From: Nodosilinea sp. E11
Lineage (GTDB): Bacteria > Cyanobacteriota > Cyanobacteriia > Phormidesmidales > Phormidesmidaceae
DNA length: 64,000 bases
Assembly: GCF_032813545.1 (NCBI RefSeq)
Contig: NZ_CP136520.1
Span: forward strand, 5,140,001 to 5,204,000
Direction of reading: 5' to 3'
Shown: one piece after another, positions 54,594-64,000 of the stretch
Layout of the letters: every line of letters starts with the position of its first letter
How positions within the stretch are numbered: the first letter of the stretch is position 1
Made by a program: the position numbers and the translations under genes
The notes under the pieces: model-generated
Database searches by the model: none
The model's input: the letters and a program-made list of their open reading frames with translations, nothing else
Told to the model about the DNA's origin: nothing

Positions 54594-55424
54594 ATGGCGT
54601 TAGCAAAAGTGATGGTAACGGGTTTGAAACGGAGCAGCGGCGCACGGATACAGTCTTCTTGGCAGCATCTTTTCAAACCTGGGGCGATCGCCCTGGGGTT
54701 GTTGCTCGCGCCGCTGGTAGGGTTCTGGCAGTCGGCCCAGGCCCAGTTCCCGCCCTGTCCACCCCCGGCGGCCAACGAATATTTGCTACTGGTGCGCAGC
54801 AACACCGAGGCCGAGCGCAATCGGGTGCAAAACCTGCTGCCGTCGAACAGCACCGTCCTTGTCTGCGAATACCTCAACGATACTGTGGTGCGGGCGGGGG
54901 GGTTTAGCAACCTCGAGAACGCCAACGCCTGGGCTCAATATATGACTGAGGTGGAGGGGTTGCAAGCCTTTGTGGCTCGTCCGGCAACTACCGCTGCCCA
55001 GCCCGCCCCCCCCACGACTAGCCCAACACCCGCCGGTAATGGCACTTCGACCAACGGTACTTCGGCCAACGGCACTCCGGCCAACGGTACTGCAACCAAC
55101 GGCACCAGACCTGCCACAACGCCAGCGCTTACGGCCTACGCCCCGCAACCCCTGGGCAGCGGTTTTGCGGTGCTGGTCGATTACCAATTTGAGCCTGAGT
55201 CTGCGATCGCCATTCAGCGTCAGATCGGTCAAGCGGTTGGGCTGGCTGTCCATCGCCAGCGCTCCTATCTCCTCATTGCCCATAGCCCCAACGTTGAGGG
55301 GGCTGCCTCTACCCTGTCGGTGCTCAGCAGTCTCAACATTCCGGGCTTTATTGTCGATAGCCAGGAGGTGGTGATGCTCACCCCGGCAGTGGCTCTACCG
55401 GCTCGAAGCGGCGATCGCCCCTAG
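54594..55424 (+). CDS. Secreted protein with two SPOR-like domains and an Asn-Gly-Thr linker
   Basis: A 276-residue protein with a signal peptide (hydrophobic ~30-48, SAQAQF cleavage) and two domains of about 70 residues each (~60-128 and ~190-270). The first contains YLLLVRSNTEAERNRVQNLLPS, the second GFAVLVDYQFEPESAIAIQRQ, which have the strand-helix-strand pattern of the SPOR peptidoglycan-binding fold. Between lies a low-complexity linker (~residues 140-175) of repeated N-G-T units, sites of potential slippage or modification. Function unknown; envelope binding is a guess. Confidence 0.55.
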   Translation: MALAKVMVTGLKRSSGARIQSSWQHLFKPGAIALGLLLAPLVGFWQSAQAQFPPCPPPAANEYLLLVRSNTEAERNRVQNLLPSNSTVLVCEYLNDTVVRAGGFSNLENANAWAQYMTEVEGLQAFVARPATTAAQPAPPTTSPTPAGNGTSTNGTSANGTPANGTATNGTRPATTPALTAYAPQPLGSGFAVLVDYQFEPESAIAIQRQIGQAVGLAVHRQRSYLLIAHSPNVEGAASTLSVLSSLNIPGFIVDSQEVVMLTPAVALPARSGDRP

Positions 55425-55458
55425 GGCAGCGTCAAGCTTAACGTTTAGGGTATAGCCA

Positions 55459-55914
55459 TCAATAGGCCGGAGCCGCCAGGCAAGACACCATCACCCCCAA
55501 AATTGACCCAGCAATCACCTGAAACGGGGTATGGCCGAGCAGTTCTTTTAGGCGGTCTTCTCGCAGTTCGGGCTTTTCTTGAAACAGCTCGTCAATGATT
55601 TGGTTGAGCACCTTGGCCTGCTTGCCCGCCGCCTGACGCACCCCCGCCGCGTCGTACATAACAATGATCGAAAAGACTGAGGTGGCGGCAAACAGCGGGC
55701 TAGCCCACCCCATCGTTTGACCCACCCCGCAGGCCAGAGCCGTAACCAGGGCCGAGTGGGCGCTGGGCATGCCGCCAGTACCCACCATCACTCGCAGGTT
55801 GAGCTTGCGATGGCGCACCAGTTCAATAATGGCTTTTAGCCCCTGGGCGGTAAAGCAGGCAATTAGCGCCACGATCAGCACGTGGTTGTCAAAAATCTCG
55901 GTAAAACTTTCCAT
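55459..55914 (-). CDS. Divergent PAP2 family (DUF212) membrane protein
   Basis: A 151-residue protein with four hydrophobic spans and the DUF212 motifs: FTAQGLKAIIELVRHRKL, GTGGMPSAHSALVTALACG near residue 48, and MYDAAGVRQAAGKQAKVLNQII. The MPSAHS motif is a variant of the PAP2 phosphatase SGH active site. Substrate uncertain; lipid or isoprenoid diphosphate is plausible because the gene follows crtE by 15 bases (ATG 55914). A TTG at 55926 is a possible earlier start. Confidence 0.82.
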   Translation of the reverse strand: MESFTEIFDNHVLIVALIACFTAQGLKAIIELVRHRKLNLRVMVGTGGMPSAHSALVTALACGVGQTMGWASPLFAATSVFSIIVMYDAAGVRQAAGKQAKVLNQIIDELFQEKPELREDRLKELLGHTPFQVIAGSILGVMVSCLAAPAY

Positions 55915-55929
55915 CGGCTCAGACAAACC

Positions 55930-57778
<1,849 letters not shown>

Positions 57779-57930
57779 GGCCGGGGTGCGCTAACCTGTA
57801 TCTCGGAACCGATCGTGGTCGAACCCCCAGGGCAAGCTCGGCCCAGGGAAAAATTCGACGTCTTCCCAGTGTCTCAGATTTTGAACCTCTGGGAGCTAGC
57901 GATCGCCAGTAACTGCCGAATTAAGCCTTT

Positions 57931-58353
57931 ATGAACTGCTTAAAACGTCGTTGTACATACTACGGGGTAGTGGGGTTGGCCCTGGTGGCTGTGACCAGCT
58001 GCGGGGCCAGCGTGGATGCGACGGTGGGTTACGGGTTGCGCGATCGCCTCAGCACCTGGCCCGGCCTTGCCTGGCTCGACCCGGTGACCCCCATTGGCGA
58101 GGCTAGCCAAAGCCGCCATGCAACGGTGTTTTTGACCGGCACCGTCGAGCGCCAGATTCCCCTGGTGGGCCAGGGCCTCTATGAACTGGTCGACGAGTCG
58201 GGTTCGATCTGGGTGCTAAGCGCGACCCCGCCCCCCGCCCTAGGTAGCCAAACCACCCTGAGGGCCACCATTCAGTACGAGCAAATTTTGCTTCAGGGGC
58301 AAGACATTGGCGCATACTACGCCGAAGAGCTAGAGCGCCTGCCTCTGGAATAG
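57931..58353 (+). CDS. Predicted lipoprotein of unknown function
   Basis: A 140-residue protein with a signal sequence ending in the lipobox VAVTSC (Cys ~24), so it is probably anchored to a membrane. The mature part has strands (ATVFLTGTVERQIPLVGQGLYELVDESGSIWVLS, then LRATIQYEQILLQGQDIG) suggestive of an OB-like beta-barrel. Not recognised as any family. It is divergent from folD and upstream of psbU, but a 178-base gap separates it from psbU. Confidence 0.6.
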   Translation: MNCLKRRCTYYGVVGLALVAVTSCGASVDATVGYGLRDRLSTWPGLAWLDPVTPIGEASQSRHATVFLTGTVERQIPLVGQGLYELVDESGSIWVLSATPPPALGSQTTLRATIQYEQILLQGQDIGAYYAEELERLPLE

Positions 58354-58531
58354 CTGCTTGGGTGCGTTGGGCGAACCGCACCGGTAAGTCACCGTTGGGG
58401 AAAGCATCGCCCCGAGCATGGCCCTACCTACCCAACGGCCTTCTTTCTCCGTTGCAGGGGCATGGAAAATGGTAGTCTCTTAGAAATGCTGTGTATAAGA
58501 CATTCACACTGGTAGGAGAGGATTAGGGTAA

Positions 58532-58963
58532 ATGAAACAACTGGTTGGCCTACTTGTTGCGCTGGCGGTGCTATTTGGTTGGGTAAGCAGCCCTGCTGTA
58601 GCGCAGCCCATCTCCGGGGCAGATCTGCTAAACGCCCCCCTTGAGGCCATGGTCTGGCTGGCAGAGACCTCACCTAAAAATGCGGTAGACGCTAAGCTAG
58701 AAACGGAATACGGGAATAAGCTTGACTTGAACAATGCCAACGTGCAGAGCTTTAGAAAGTTTCCGGGGCTATATCCCACCCTGGCCCGCAAAATTCTGCT
58801 GAATGCCCCCTACGACGACGTTGAAGATGTGCTCGATCTGCCCGGTCTCAGTGAGCAGCAGCTCAACATTCTGCGGACCAATCTAGACAACTTCACCGTT
58901 ACCGTAACTGACCCTGCCCTGGTAGAAGGGGCTGACCGCTTTAACAACGGTGTCTATAAGTAG
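58532..58963 (+). CDS. psbU: Photosystem II 12-kDa extrinsic protein
   Basis: Lumenal protein that stabilises the oxygen-evolving Mn cluster. The 143-residue precursor starts with a signal peptide (cleavage near AVAQP, residue ~25). The mature part has the helix-hairpin-helix fold typical of Psb[48 protein letters not shown], and the C-terminal [14 protein letters not shown] -10-like TATAAG near 58494 and AGGAG ribosome site precede it. Followed by a strong terminator. Confidence 0.97.
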   Translation: MKQLVGLLVALAVLFGWVSSPAVAQPISGADLLNAPLEAMVWLAETSPKNAVDAKLETEYGNKLDLNNANVQSFRKFPGLYPTLARKILLNAPYDDVEDVLDLPGLSEQQLNILRTNLDNFTVTVTDPALVEGADRFNNGVYK

Positions 58964-58993
58964 GCCGGGTTTTTACCTGCGCTTACCCCTAGT

Positions 58994-59050
58994 GGCCCTG
59001 GCTGGTCGAGTTGACCCTATTGGTCAACCCCGACTGGCCAGGGCTTTTAG
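58994..59050 (+). terminator. Intrinsic terminator after psbU
   Basis: A long stem (GGCCCTGGC... GTTGACC with GGTCAAC...GCCAGGGC), with a few mismatches and a 5-base loop, is followed by TTTTAG. Its position 30 bases after the psbU stop fits termination of a highly expressed gene. Confidence 0.8.
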
Positions 59051-59087
59051 TAGTTAAGGCCTTAACGACCCCTGCCTGAGCCTTTAA

Positions 59088-60821
59088 TTGTTGGAGCATC
59101 TTTGGGAGCTGCCCTTGACCAAGCCTGACTTAGCTTCACCCCAGCCCCCCAGCGGCAATGACCAGGGTTTTGACGTGCTAGTGATTGGGGGCGGGGCCGC
59201 CGGACTGTACGCGGCGCTATCGATTCCGGCCCAGTGGCGTATTGGGCTCGTGACCAAAGATACGTTGTCGATTTCTGCCAGTGACTGGGCCCAGGGGGGT
59301 ATTGCGGCGGCGATCGGCGCTGACGATCGCGTGTCGCTGCACGTAGCCGACACGTTGGTGGCTGGGGCTGGGCTGTGCGACCCAGCGGCGGTAGAACACC
59401 TGGCTAGCCGGGCGGCCCCTTGCATTGAGCGCTTGGTAGATTTGGGGGTGGCCTTTGACCGCACCGAGGGCCAACTGGCGATGACCCTAGAGGCCGCTCA
59501 CTCGCGCCGCCGTGTGCTCCACGCCGCCGACACCACCGGTCGGGCGATCGTCTCGATCTTGGCGGAGGCGGTGCTGAAACGGCCCAACATTACGGTGTTT
59601 GAAAGCGCCTTTGCCTTAGAGCTATGGATGGTGGAGGGGCGCTGCCAGGGTGCCCTGGTCGCCTATCGCCAACAGCTACAGTGGCTCTCGGCCCAGGCGA
59701 CGGTGCTGGCGACCGGTGGCGGGGGCCAGGTCTACGCCCAAACCACTAACCCTGCGGCCAGCACCGGCGATGGCGTGGCGATGGCCTGGCGAGCCGGAGC
59801 GCAGCTGCGCGATCTAGAATTTGTCCAGTTTCACCCCACGTCGCTGGCTAAAACCGGTGCTCCGCCCTTTTTGATCAGTGAGGCGGTGCGGGGAGAGGGG
59901 GCGCACCTGGTCGATGATCGGGGCTATCGCTTTGCCTTTGACTATCACCCCGATGGGGAGCTGGCTCCGCGAGACGTGGTGAGCCGGGCGATCTTTCACC
60001 ATCTGCAAAAGACCGGCGATGCCCATGTCTGGCTCGATCTGCGTTCAATTCCGCCCGATCGCATCCAGTATCGTTTCCCCAATATTCTGCGGGTCTGCCG
60101 CACCTGGGGGTGCGATCCGCTGCAGGAACCGGTGCCTGTTTCTCCTGCCGCCCACTACTGGATGGGTGGCATCACCACCGATCTGCATAGCCAAACGACC
60201 CTGGCAGGCCTCTACGCCGTGGGCGAAAATGCCAGCACGGGGGTGCATGGGGCCAATCGCCTGGCCAGCAACTCCTTGCTGGAGTGCCTGGTCTACGGTG
60301 CTGAACTGGCCAACCTACCCCTCACGAAAAAACGCTATGTGGCTCAGACGGTGGGCGATCGCGCCGTTTTAGCCGTAGACGACGCCACCCTAACCTGGGT
60401 GCAGCAGAATGGCGAACAGGCCCTGGCGGCCATTCATCAGCAGCGATCGCAGCTGAACCAGCTGATGTGGGAGGCCGCCGCCATCAGCCGCACCCAAAGC
60501 GGGTTAGAGGCGGCGATCGCTGCCCTTCAGCCGCAGCGCACCCAGTGGCAGCAGCATCCCCTCCAGGCCTTACACCGGCTTAGCCCTGGGCAAACGTACC
60601 AGCTCCCTGAGGCATTGAGCTGGCCGTTGGTGCGCGCCTGGGGTGAACTCTGTAATCTCCATGCTATTGCCTGGCTAATTCTGCACAGCGCCGCCTTTCG
60701 CACCGAAAGCCGGGGGGGGCACTTTCGCCAAGACTATGCCGAAACCCGGTCCGAGTGGCAGGTGCATACGGTGGTTGAGGGCGATCGCTGGCAAAAATCT
60801 TCTCCCCTTCAGGCTCCGTGA
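59088..60821 (+). CDS. nadB: L-aspartate oxidase
   Basis: First enzyme of de novo NAD synthesis: oxidises aspartate to iminoaspartate. The 577-residue flavoprotein has the FAD Rossmann motif VIGGGAAGLYAAL near residue 32, SDWAQGGIAAAIG, HSRRRVLHAADTTG, the active-site region EFVQFHPTSL, EAVRGEGAHLVD and GVHGANRLASNSLLECLVYG. Succinate dehydrogenase flavoproteins are related, but the length and motifs favour NadB. Start TTG at 59088 (or 59091). Confidence 0.95.
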   Translation: MLEHLWELPLTKPDLASPQPPSGNDQGFDVLVIGGGAAGLYAALSIPAQWRIGLVTKDTLSISASDWAQGGIAAAIGADDRVSLHVADTLVAGAGLCDPAAVEHLASRAAPCIERLVDLGVAFDRTEGQLAMTLEAAHSRRRVLHAADTTGRAIVSILAEAVLKRPNITVFESAFALELWMVEGRCQGALVAYRQQLQWLSAQATVLATGGGGQVYAQTTNPAASTGDGVAMAWRAGAQLRDLEFVQFHPTSLAKTGAPPFLISEAVRGEGAHLVDDRGYRFAFDYHPDGELAPRDVVSRAIFHHLQKTGDAHVWLDLRSIPPDRIQYRFPNILRVCRTWGCDPLQEPVPVSPAAHYWMGGITTDLHSQTTLAGLYAVGENASTGVHGANRLASNSLLECLVYGAELANLPLTKKRYVAQTVGDRAVLAVDDATLTWVQQNGEQALAAIHQQRSQLNQLMWEAAAISRTQSGLEAAIAALQPQRTQWQQHPLQALHRLSPGQTYQLPEALSWPLVRAWGELCNLHAIAWLILHSAAFRTESRGGHFRQDYAETRSEWQVHTVVEGDRWQKSSPLQAP

Positions 60822-60844
60822 TCCTAAAGAGATTGGCGGTGCAG

Positions 60845-61453
60845 TTAACGGCGTTTTCCCTGGCTCGGCGATCGCCGTTTGGTCTGGGCCTTGGGTTTCG
60901 CCTTAAGCTTCGCCTTGGGTTTTGCCTTAGGCTTCGCCGTTTTTTTCGATTTACTTCGTTTGCGCTTGAGCGCCGATGACAGCCAGTCGGCGACGTAGTG
61001 GCTCAGGGCACCGAGCTCTAGCCCCACCACCAGGGCCAGCCACCAGGGCCAATAGGTAATCAAGGCCCAGCCCAGCCCGTCAATCAGATCGCCCCAGCTC
61101 AGGGCGGTGCGCTGGGACCCGTTGAGCAGCTCGACGATCAGCAGGCCGCCTAGCCCCAGCCATAGCGACAGATAGAGCACCCGCACCACCGTGCCAATGA
61201 TGGGTCCGTGAGACCACCGCGATCGGTGGCGGATGCTGCCTCGGTAGGGCAGCCAGATCCACCGCAGCCAGCCCCAGCGTTTGTATTGCACCGAGTGAAT
61301 ATCGAGGTCGGGGCCGAGCATCCAGCCGCCCAGCAAAAAGCCCAGACAGACCACCACCGTCAGCCAGCCGCTGAGGGTGACACGAAATGCGGCCAAAACC
61401 ACGAGTGGCAAGGCCCAGAGCGTAATGCGATCGTGGGTACGACCTGAAGACAT
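60845..61453 (-). CDS. DUF2227-type membrane protein with Lys-rich tail
   Basis: A 202-residue protein beginning SSGRTHDRITLWALPLVV, which contains the conserved H-D of the DUF2227 ('putative metal-binding') family, plus GPDLDIHSVQYKRWG and a HRSRWSHGP motif that supply further His/Asp residues. Three or four membrane spans. The C-terminal ~40 residues are a lysine/proline/alanine tandem (KPKAKPKAKLKAKPK-like) that may bind nucleic acid or polyanion. Convergent to nadB. Function unproved. Confidence 0.7.
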   Translation of the reverse strand: MSSGRTHDRITLWALPLVVLAAFRVTLSGWLTVVVCLGFLLGGWMLGPDLDIHSVQYKRWGWLRWIWLPYRGSIRHRSRWSHGPIIGTVVRVLYLSLWLGLGGLLIVELLNGSQRTALSWGDLIDGLGWALITYWPWWLALVVGLELGALSHYVADWLSSALKRKRSKSKKTAKPKAKPKAKLKAKPKAQTKRRSPSQGKRR

Positions 61454-61643
61454 GGCCCAGATTTACCAGGGTTTGGGCCGGTTGGCAAGGGGTAGCGCGG
61501 CTGTACCCCCCCGGAGCAAGGCCAGAGATAGCCCAAAGCAAGGCCAGAGCAAGCCCTGAGAAACCTAGAAATGTGTTCAACGTTACACCACCAAGACTGC
61601 CAGACGATTAGCGTCTAGAAGAGTGTATTGAGCTGGCACGGCT

Positions 61644-62462
61644 ATGGTCGAAACCCATGCGATCGCATCTACCACGGCCCAGGGGGCTCCGGCCCTAGAC
61701 TTCCGCGATATTCGCCTCACCTACCGTGGCAAGGGCACCTCGCTGACGGTGATCGATCACATCTCCTTTCGGGTGGCCCAGGGCGAGTTTGTCTCGCTGG
61801 TCGGCCCTAGCGGCTGCGGCAAAACCACCCTGTTGCGCATGGTGTCGGGCCTCAACCCCACCGAAGAAGGGACCGTTTGCTTTCACGGTCAGCCGATCAC
61901 GGGGCCGCTCAAAAATATTGGCATTGCCTTTCAAAATCCGGTGCTGCTGCCCTGGCGCAACACTCTCAACAATGTGTTGTTGCCCCTAGAGGTGGTGCAA
62001 CCCCACAAGCGCCGGTTTCGCCAAAACAAAGCCAAATACATTGAAGCCGCTGAGCAGTTGTTAGCCACGGTGGGGCTGAGCAACTTTCATCACCATTACC
62101 CCTGGCAACTGTCTGGCGGTATGCGGCAGCGGGCCTCCCTGTGCCGAGCCCTGATTCACCAGCCCGAAATTTTGCTGCTCGACGAACCCTTTGCCGCCCT
62201 CGACGCCTTCACCCGCGAAGAAATGTGGGGGCTGACCCAAAACCTCTGGCAGCAGACCGGCTGCACCGCCCTGCTGGTCACCCACGACCTGCGCGAGGCT
62301 CTATTTCTCTCCGATACGATCTACGTGCTTGGCCCCCGCCCCAGCACCCTGGTCTACGAGCTTTCGGTCAACCTGCCCCGGCCCCGCACCCTCGATATGT
62401 GCTTTACCGACGAGTTTCACCAGATGTACACCGAGCTGCGCCGCCACATTCAGCGAAGCTAG
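61644..62462 (+). CDS. ABC transporter ATPase, NitT/TauT type
   Basis: A 272-residue ATPase of the nitrate/sulfonate/taurine import family (SsuB/TauB/NrtD-like). Walker A GPSGCGKTT near residue 57, Q-loop FQNPVLLPWRN, signature LSGGMRQRA and Walker B LLLDEPFAALD are all present, along with the H-loop THDLREA. Starts at ATG 61644. The stop lies 2 bases from that of the convergent permease gene, an unusual layout for a transporter that probably includes both. Substrate unknown. Confidence 0.9.
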   Translation: MVETHAIASTTAQGAPALDFRDIRLTYRGKGTSLTVIDHISFRVAQGEFVSLVGPSGCGKTTLLRMVSGLNPTEEGTVCFHGQPITGPLKNIGIAFQNPVLLPWRNTLNNVLLPLEVVQPHKRRFRQNKAKYIEAAEQLLATVGLSNFHHHYPWQLSGGMRQRASLCRALIHQPEILLLDEPFAALDAFTREEMWGLTQNLWQQTGCTALLVTHDLREALFLSDTIYVLGPRPSTLVYELSVNLPRPRTLDMCFTDEFHQMYTELRRHIQRS

Positions 62463-62464
62463 GG

Positions 62465-63226
62465 CTACCGCGCCCAGTGAATGGTGCGCTGCTCGATCAG
62501 AGCAAAACAGCCGTAGAGCAAAATGCCCATGGCCGCCAGCGCCAAAATGGCCAAAAATGCTAGGGGCACGTTAAAGCTAGAACTAGCGGTGACGATCACG
62601 TAGCCAATGCCTCGGTTTGAGGCCACCGTTTCTGAAATTACGGAGCCAATAAAGGCCTGGGAAATCGCCACCTTGAGCGAGGCAAACAGGTAGGGCAGCG
62701 AGTGAGGAAACCCCACCTTTTGAAACACCTCCCAGGGCGATGCCCCCAGCGATCGCAGCACGTCCTGCATTTCGGGTTCAACCGTGGCCAGCCCCGCCGC
62801 CACATTGACCACAATTGGAAAAAACGCCAGGGTGAAGGCGGTAATAATTGCCGGCATGGCCCCAATGCCAAACCAGATCGCCAGCAGCGGTACCAGCGCC
62901 ACCTTAGGAATGGTGTTAAACCCCACCAGCAGTGGATACAACACAATGTAGGCCAGGCGAGAATAGCCAATTAAAAATCCTAAAAATACGCCTAGTACCA
63001 GCCCCATCAAAAACCCAATCAGGGTTGTGTTGAGGGTATGCAAACCGTTGCGCCATACGGTAGTGCCGTAGGCTTGGGCGGCTAACCAAATATCGCTAGG
63101 GGCCGGCAAAATAAACGTGGGCACCTCTAGCACCCGCGTGACGCCCTCCCAAATAATCAGCAGTAGCACCAAGGCCACCGAGGGCAAAAGGTAAGCCGCT
63201 AATTTTGTTTTAAGGAATTTGTTCAA
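62465..63226 (-). CDS. ABC transporter permease, NitT/TauT type
   Basis: A 253-residue membrane protein with about six spans and the family's cytoplasmic loop EMQDVLRSLGASPWEVFQKVGFPHSLPYLFASLKVAIS. SsuC/TauC/NrtB-like. It is convergent with the ATPase gene and divergent from the binding-protein gene, so its promoter region overlaps that of the binding protein. The start is TTG at 63226 without a clear ribosome site. A partner ATPase is next to it, so the three genes form a plausible complete importer. Confidence 0.9.
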   Translation of the reverse strand: MNKFLKTKLAAYLLPSVALVLLLIIWEGVTRVLEVPTFILPAPSDIWLAAQAYGTTVWRNGLHTLNTTLIGFLMGLVLGVFLGFLIGYSRLAYIVLYPLLVGFNTIPKVALVPLLAIWFGIGAMPAIITAFTLAFFPIVVNVAAGLATVEPEMQDVLRSLGASPWEVFQKVGFPHSLPYLFASLKVAISQAFIGSVISETVASNRGIGYVIVTASSSFNVPLAFLAILALAAMGILLYGCFALIEQRTIHWAR

Positions 63227-63346
63227 GGCTTTTACCGTATTGCTTTACGGGGGGTAACGACTGACGACGGCAGACCCAGCCCAACCCCGACCAGCCCAAC
63301 GCTCCGGCTAGGACAATGGCAGGCAAGACGAAAATCAATCGATCAG

Positions 63347-63388
63347 GTAGTGCAGACTACCATCTTGTCTGGGTACAGACACTATATG
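63347..63388 (+). promoter_or_regulatory. NtcA-activated (class II) promoter for the terminal binding-protein gene
   Basis: Exact GTA-N8-TAC at 63347-63360 (also a 5-bp palindrome, GTAGT/ACTAC). TATATG lies at 63383-63388, exactly 22 bases after the site. The start codon of the ABC binding protein is about 45 bases downstream. A small GTCTG/CAGAC hairpin sits between site and -10. This suggests nitrogen-controlled expression. Confidence 0.7.
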
Positions 63389-63437
63389 TAGAACACGATT
63401 TAGATTTGGTTAAATTGGTCACGGAGTGTTCCGAATT

Positions 63438-64000
63438 ATGATGCCGATTCGTTCCATCGCCGGTTCTTTACTGTTGGCCGCCACCCTGGGTTTAGTGGCC
63501 TGCGGTGGCGCTAACGACGTAGCCACCCCTGAACCTACCACCGCCGGAGAAACCGCTGCTGCCCCCGATGCCGCCGAGCTGACTCCGGTAAAATTTACCC
63601 TGTCCTGGCTGTTTCAGGCGGTTGATGCCCCGTTGGCCATTGCTCTAGAAAATGGCTATTTTGCTGAAGCAGGGCTAGATGTTAGCTTTGAACGCGGCTT
63701 TGGCTCGGCTGACTCAATCACTAAAATTGCTGCCGGGCAGTACGACATCGGCGAAGGCGACATGTACTCCATGATCGAGTTCAACGAGCAAAACCCCAAC
63801 GATCAGCTCGTTGCAGTCGCGATCAAATTTAATCGATCGCCCTTTGCGATCGTCACCAAAGCCGACTCTGAGTTTGACACCCCCGCCGACCTAGCTGGGG
63901 CTAACCTGGCTGCCCCAGCTGGCGACGGCCCCCGCCGACTGTGGCCCGTACTAGCCCAAGAGGTGGGAGCCGACCCCGACAGCGTCGAGTGGACCAACGT
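63438..64000 (+). CDS. ABC transporter substrate-binding lipoprotein, NitT/TauT type (3' truncated by window)
   Basis: The first 187 codons are present and the frame is open to the end. A signal with lipobox LVACGG (Cys22) leads to a spacer rich in Thr/Ala and the family start VKFTLSWLFQAVDAPLAIALENGYFAEAGLDVSFERGFGS, as in NMT1/THI5-like and SsuA/TauA-like binding proteins. GQYDIGEGDMYSMIEF and DTPADLAGANLAAPAGDGPR follow. Nitrate, cyanate, taurine/sulfonate, thiamine-precursor or another nitrogen compound are possible ligands. An NtcA-type promoter precedes it. Confidence 0.88.
   Translation, partial: MMPIRSIAGSLLLAATLGLVACGGANDVATPEPTTAGETAAAPDAAELTPVKFTLSWLFQAVDAPLAIALENGYFAEAGLDVSFERGFGSADSITKIAAGQYDIGEGDMYSMIEFNEQNPNDQLVAVAIKFNRSPFAIVTKADSEFDTPADLAGANLAAPAGDGPRRLWPVLAQEVGADPDSVEWTN

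Noticed and set aside
63227-63437. TPP riboswitch upstream of the NitT/TauT-type binding protein
   Set aside because: The conserved CUGAGA and ACCUGA elements are missing; the NtcA-type site accounts for the region better.

Overview
The window is a stretch of cyanobacterial chromosome. The octamer GCGATCGC (HIP1) recurs throughout, and many genes are specific to oxygenic phototrophs: PsbU, Ycf54, Vipp1, ferredoxin-thioredoxin reductase, geranylgeranyl diphosphate synthase, an ABA4-like protein, type III glutamine synthetase and the SufR-controlled suf operon. The DNA is GC-rich (by eye a little under 60%) and intergenic spaces are full of short palindromic and G-rich repeats. This suits a filamentous Leptolyngbya/Nodosilinea-type genome, but that placement is an inference. 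No rRNA, tRNA, CRISPR array or intact insertion sequence was recognised.

Layout. 1-12.3 kb: end of a nitronate monooxygenase, glnN behind an NtcA-type promoter, small Hsp20, dinB, folC, a membrane-anchored phosphatase, a TonB-like protein, a group 2 sigma factor and a YdcF-like protein. 12.5-17.1 kb: moaE followed by a probable island with an orphan ParD-like antitoxin and an 1158-residue LRR-Roc-COR (Roco) protein; a second, broken copy of the moaE 3' end lies beyond it. 17.3-24.5 kb: Coa1-like protein, SDR, a DnaA-box-like repeat array next to an AT-rich tract, a DUF2811 protein, a ParA/partner pair resembling the type 2 McdAB carboxysome-positioning system, a DUF1003 protein, a response regulator and FtsX. 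24.7-27.8 kb: queG, a TPR protein and PPK2. 27.9-34.7 kb: ftrC-sufB-sufC-sufD-sufS, divergent from sufR, with two exact SufR operators between. 34.7-43.3 kb: a phosphoesterase, a sodium/solute symporter, vipp1, an aminotransferase, a receiver protein and uvrC. 43.3-50 kb: G-rich repeats around an ABA4-like gene, a family 5 binding protein with one permease, and an RsbQ-like hydrolase/PAS-GAF-GGDEF pair. 50-61.5 kb: clpB, pdxJ, ycf54, a SPOR-like protein, folD-crtE-PAP2, psbU and nadB. 61.6-64 kb: a NitT/TauT-type ABC transporter whose binding protein has a second NtcA-type promoter and runs off the end.

How the genes work together. Nitrogen control by NtcA is proposed at two points (glnN and the terminal binding protein). 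Fe-S homeostasis forms one regulated block (SufR over ftrC-sufBCDS). Plastid-like metabolism is represented by chlorophyll (ycf54), isoprenoid (crtE), PSII (psbU) and thylakoid maintenance (vipp1) genes. The most unusual elements are the Roco island with a duplicated moaE end, the McdAB-like pair, the origin-like array at 19.5 kb, the hydrolase-PAS-diguanylate cyclase module, and several dispersed repeats, some of which supply the stop codons of neighbouring genes.
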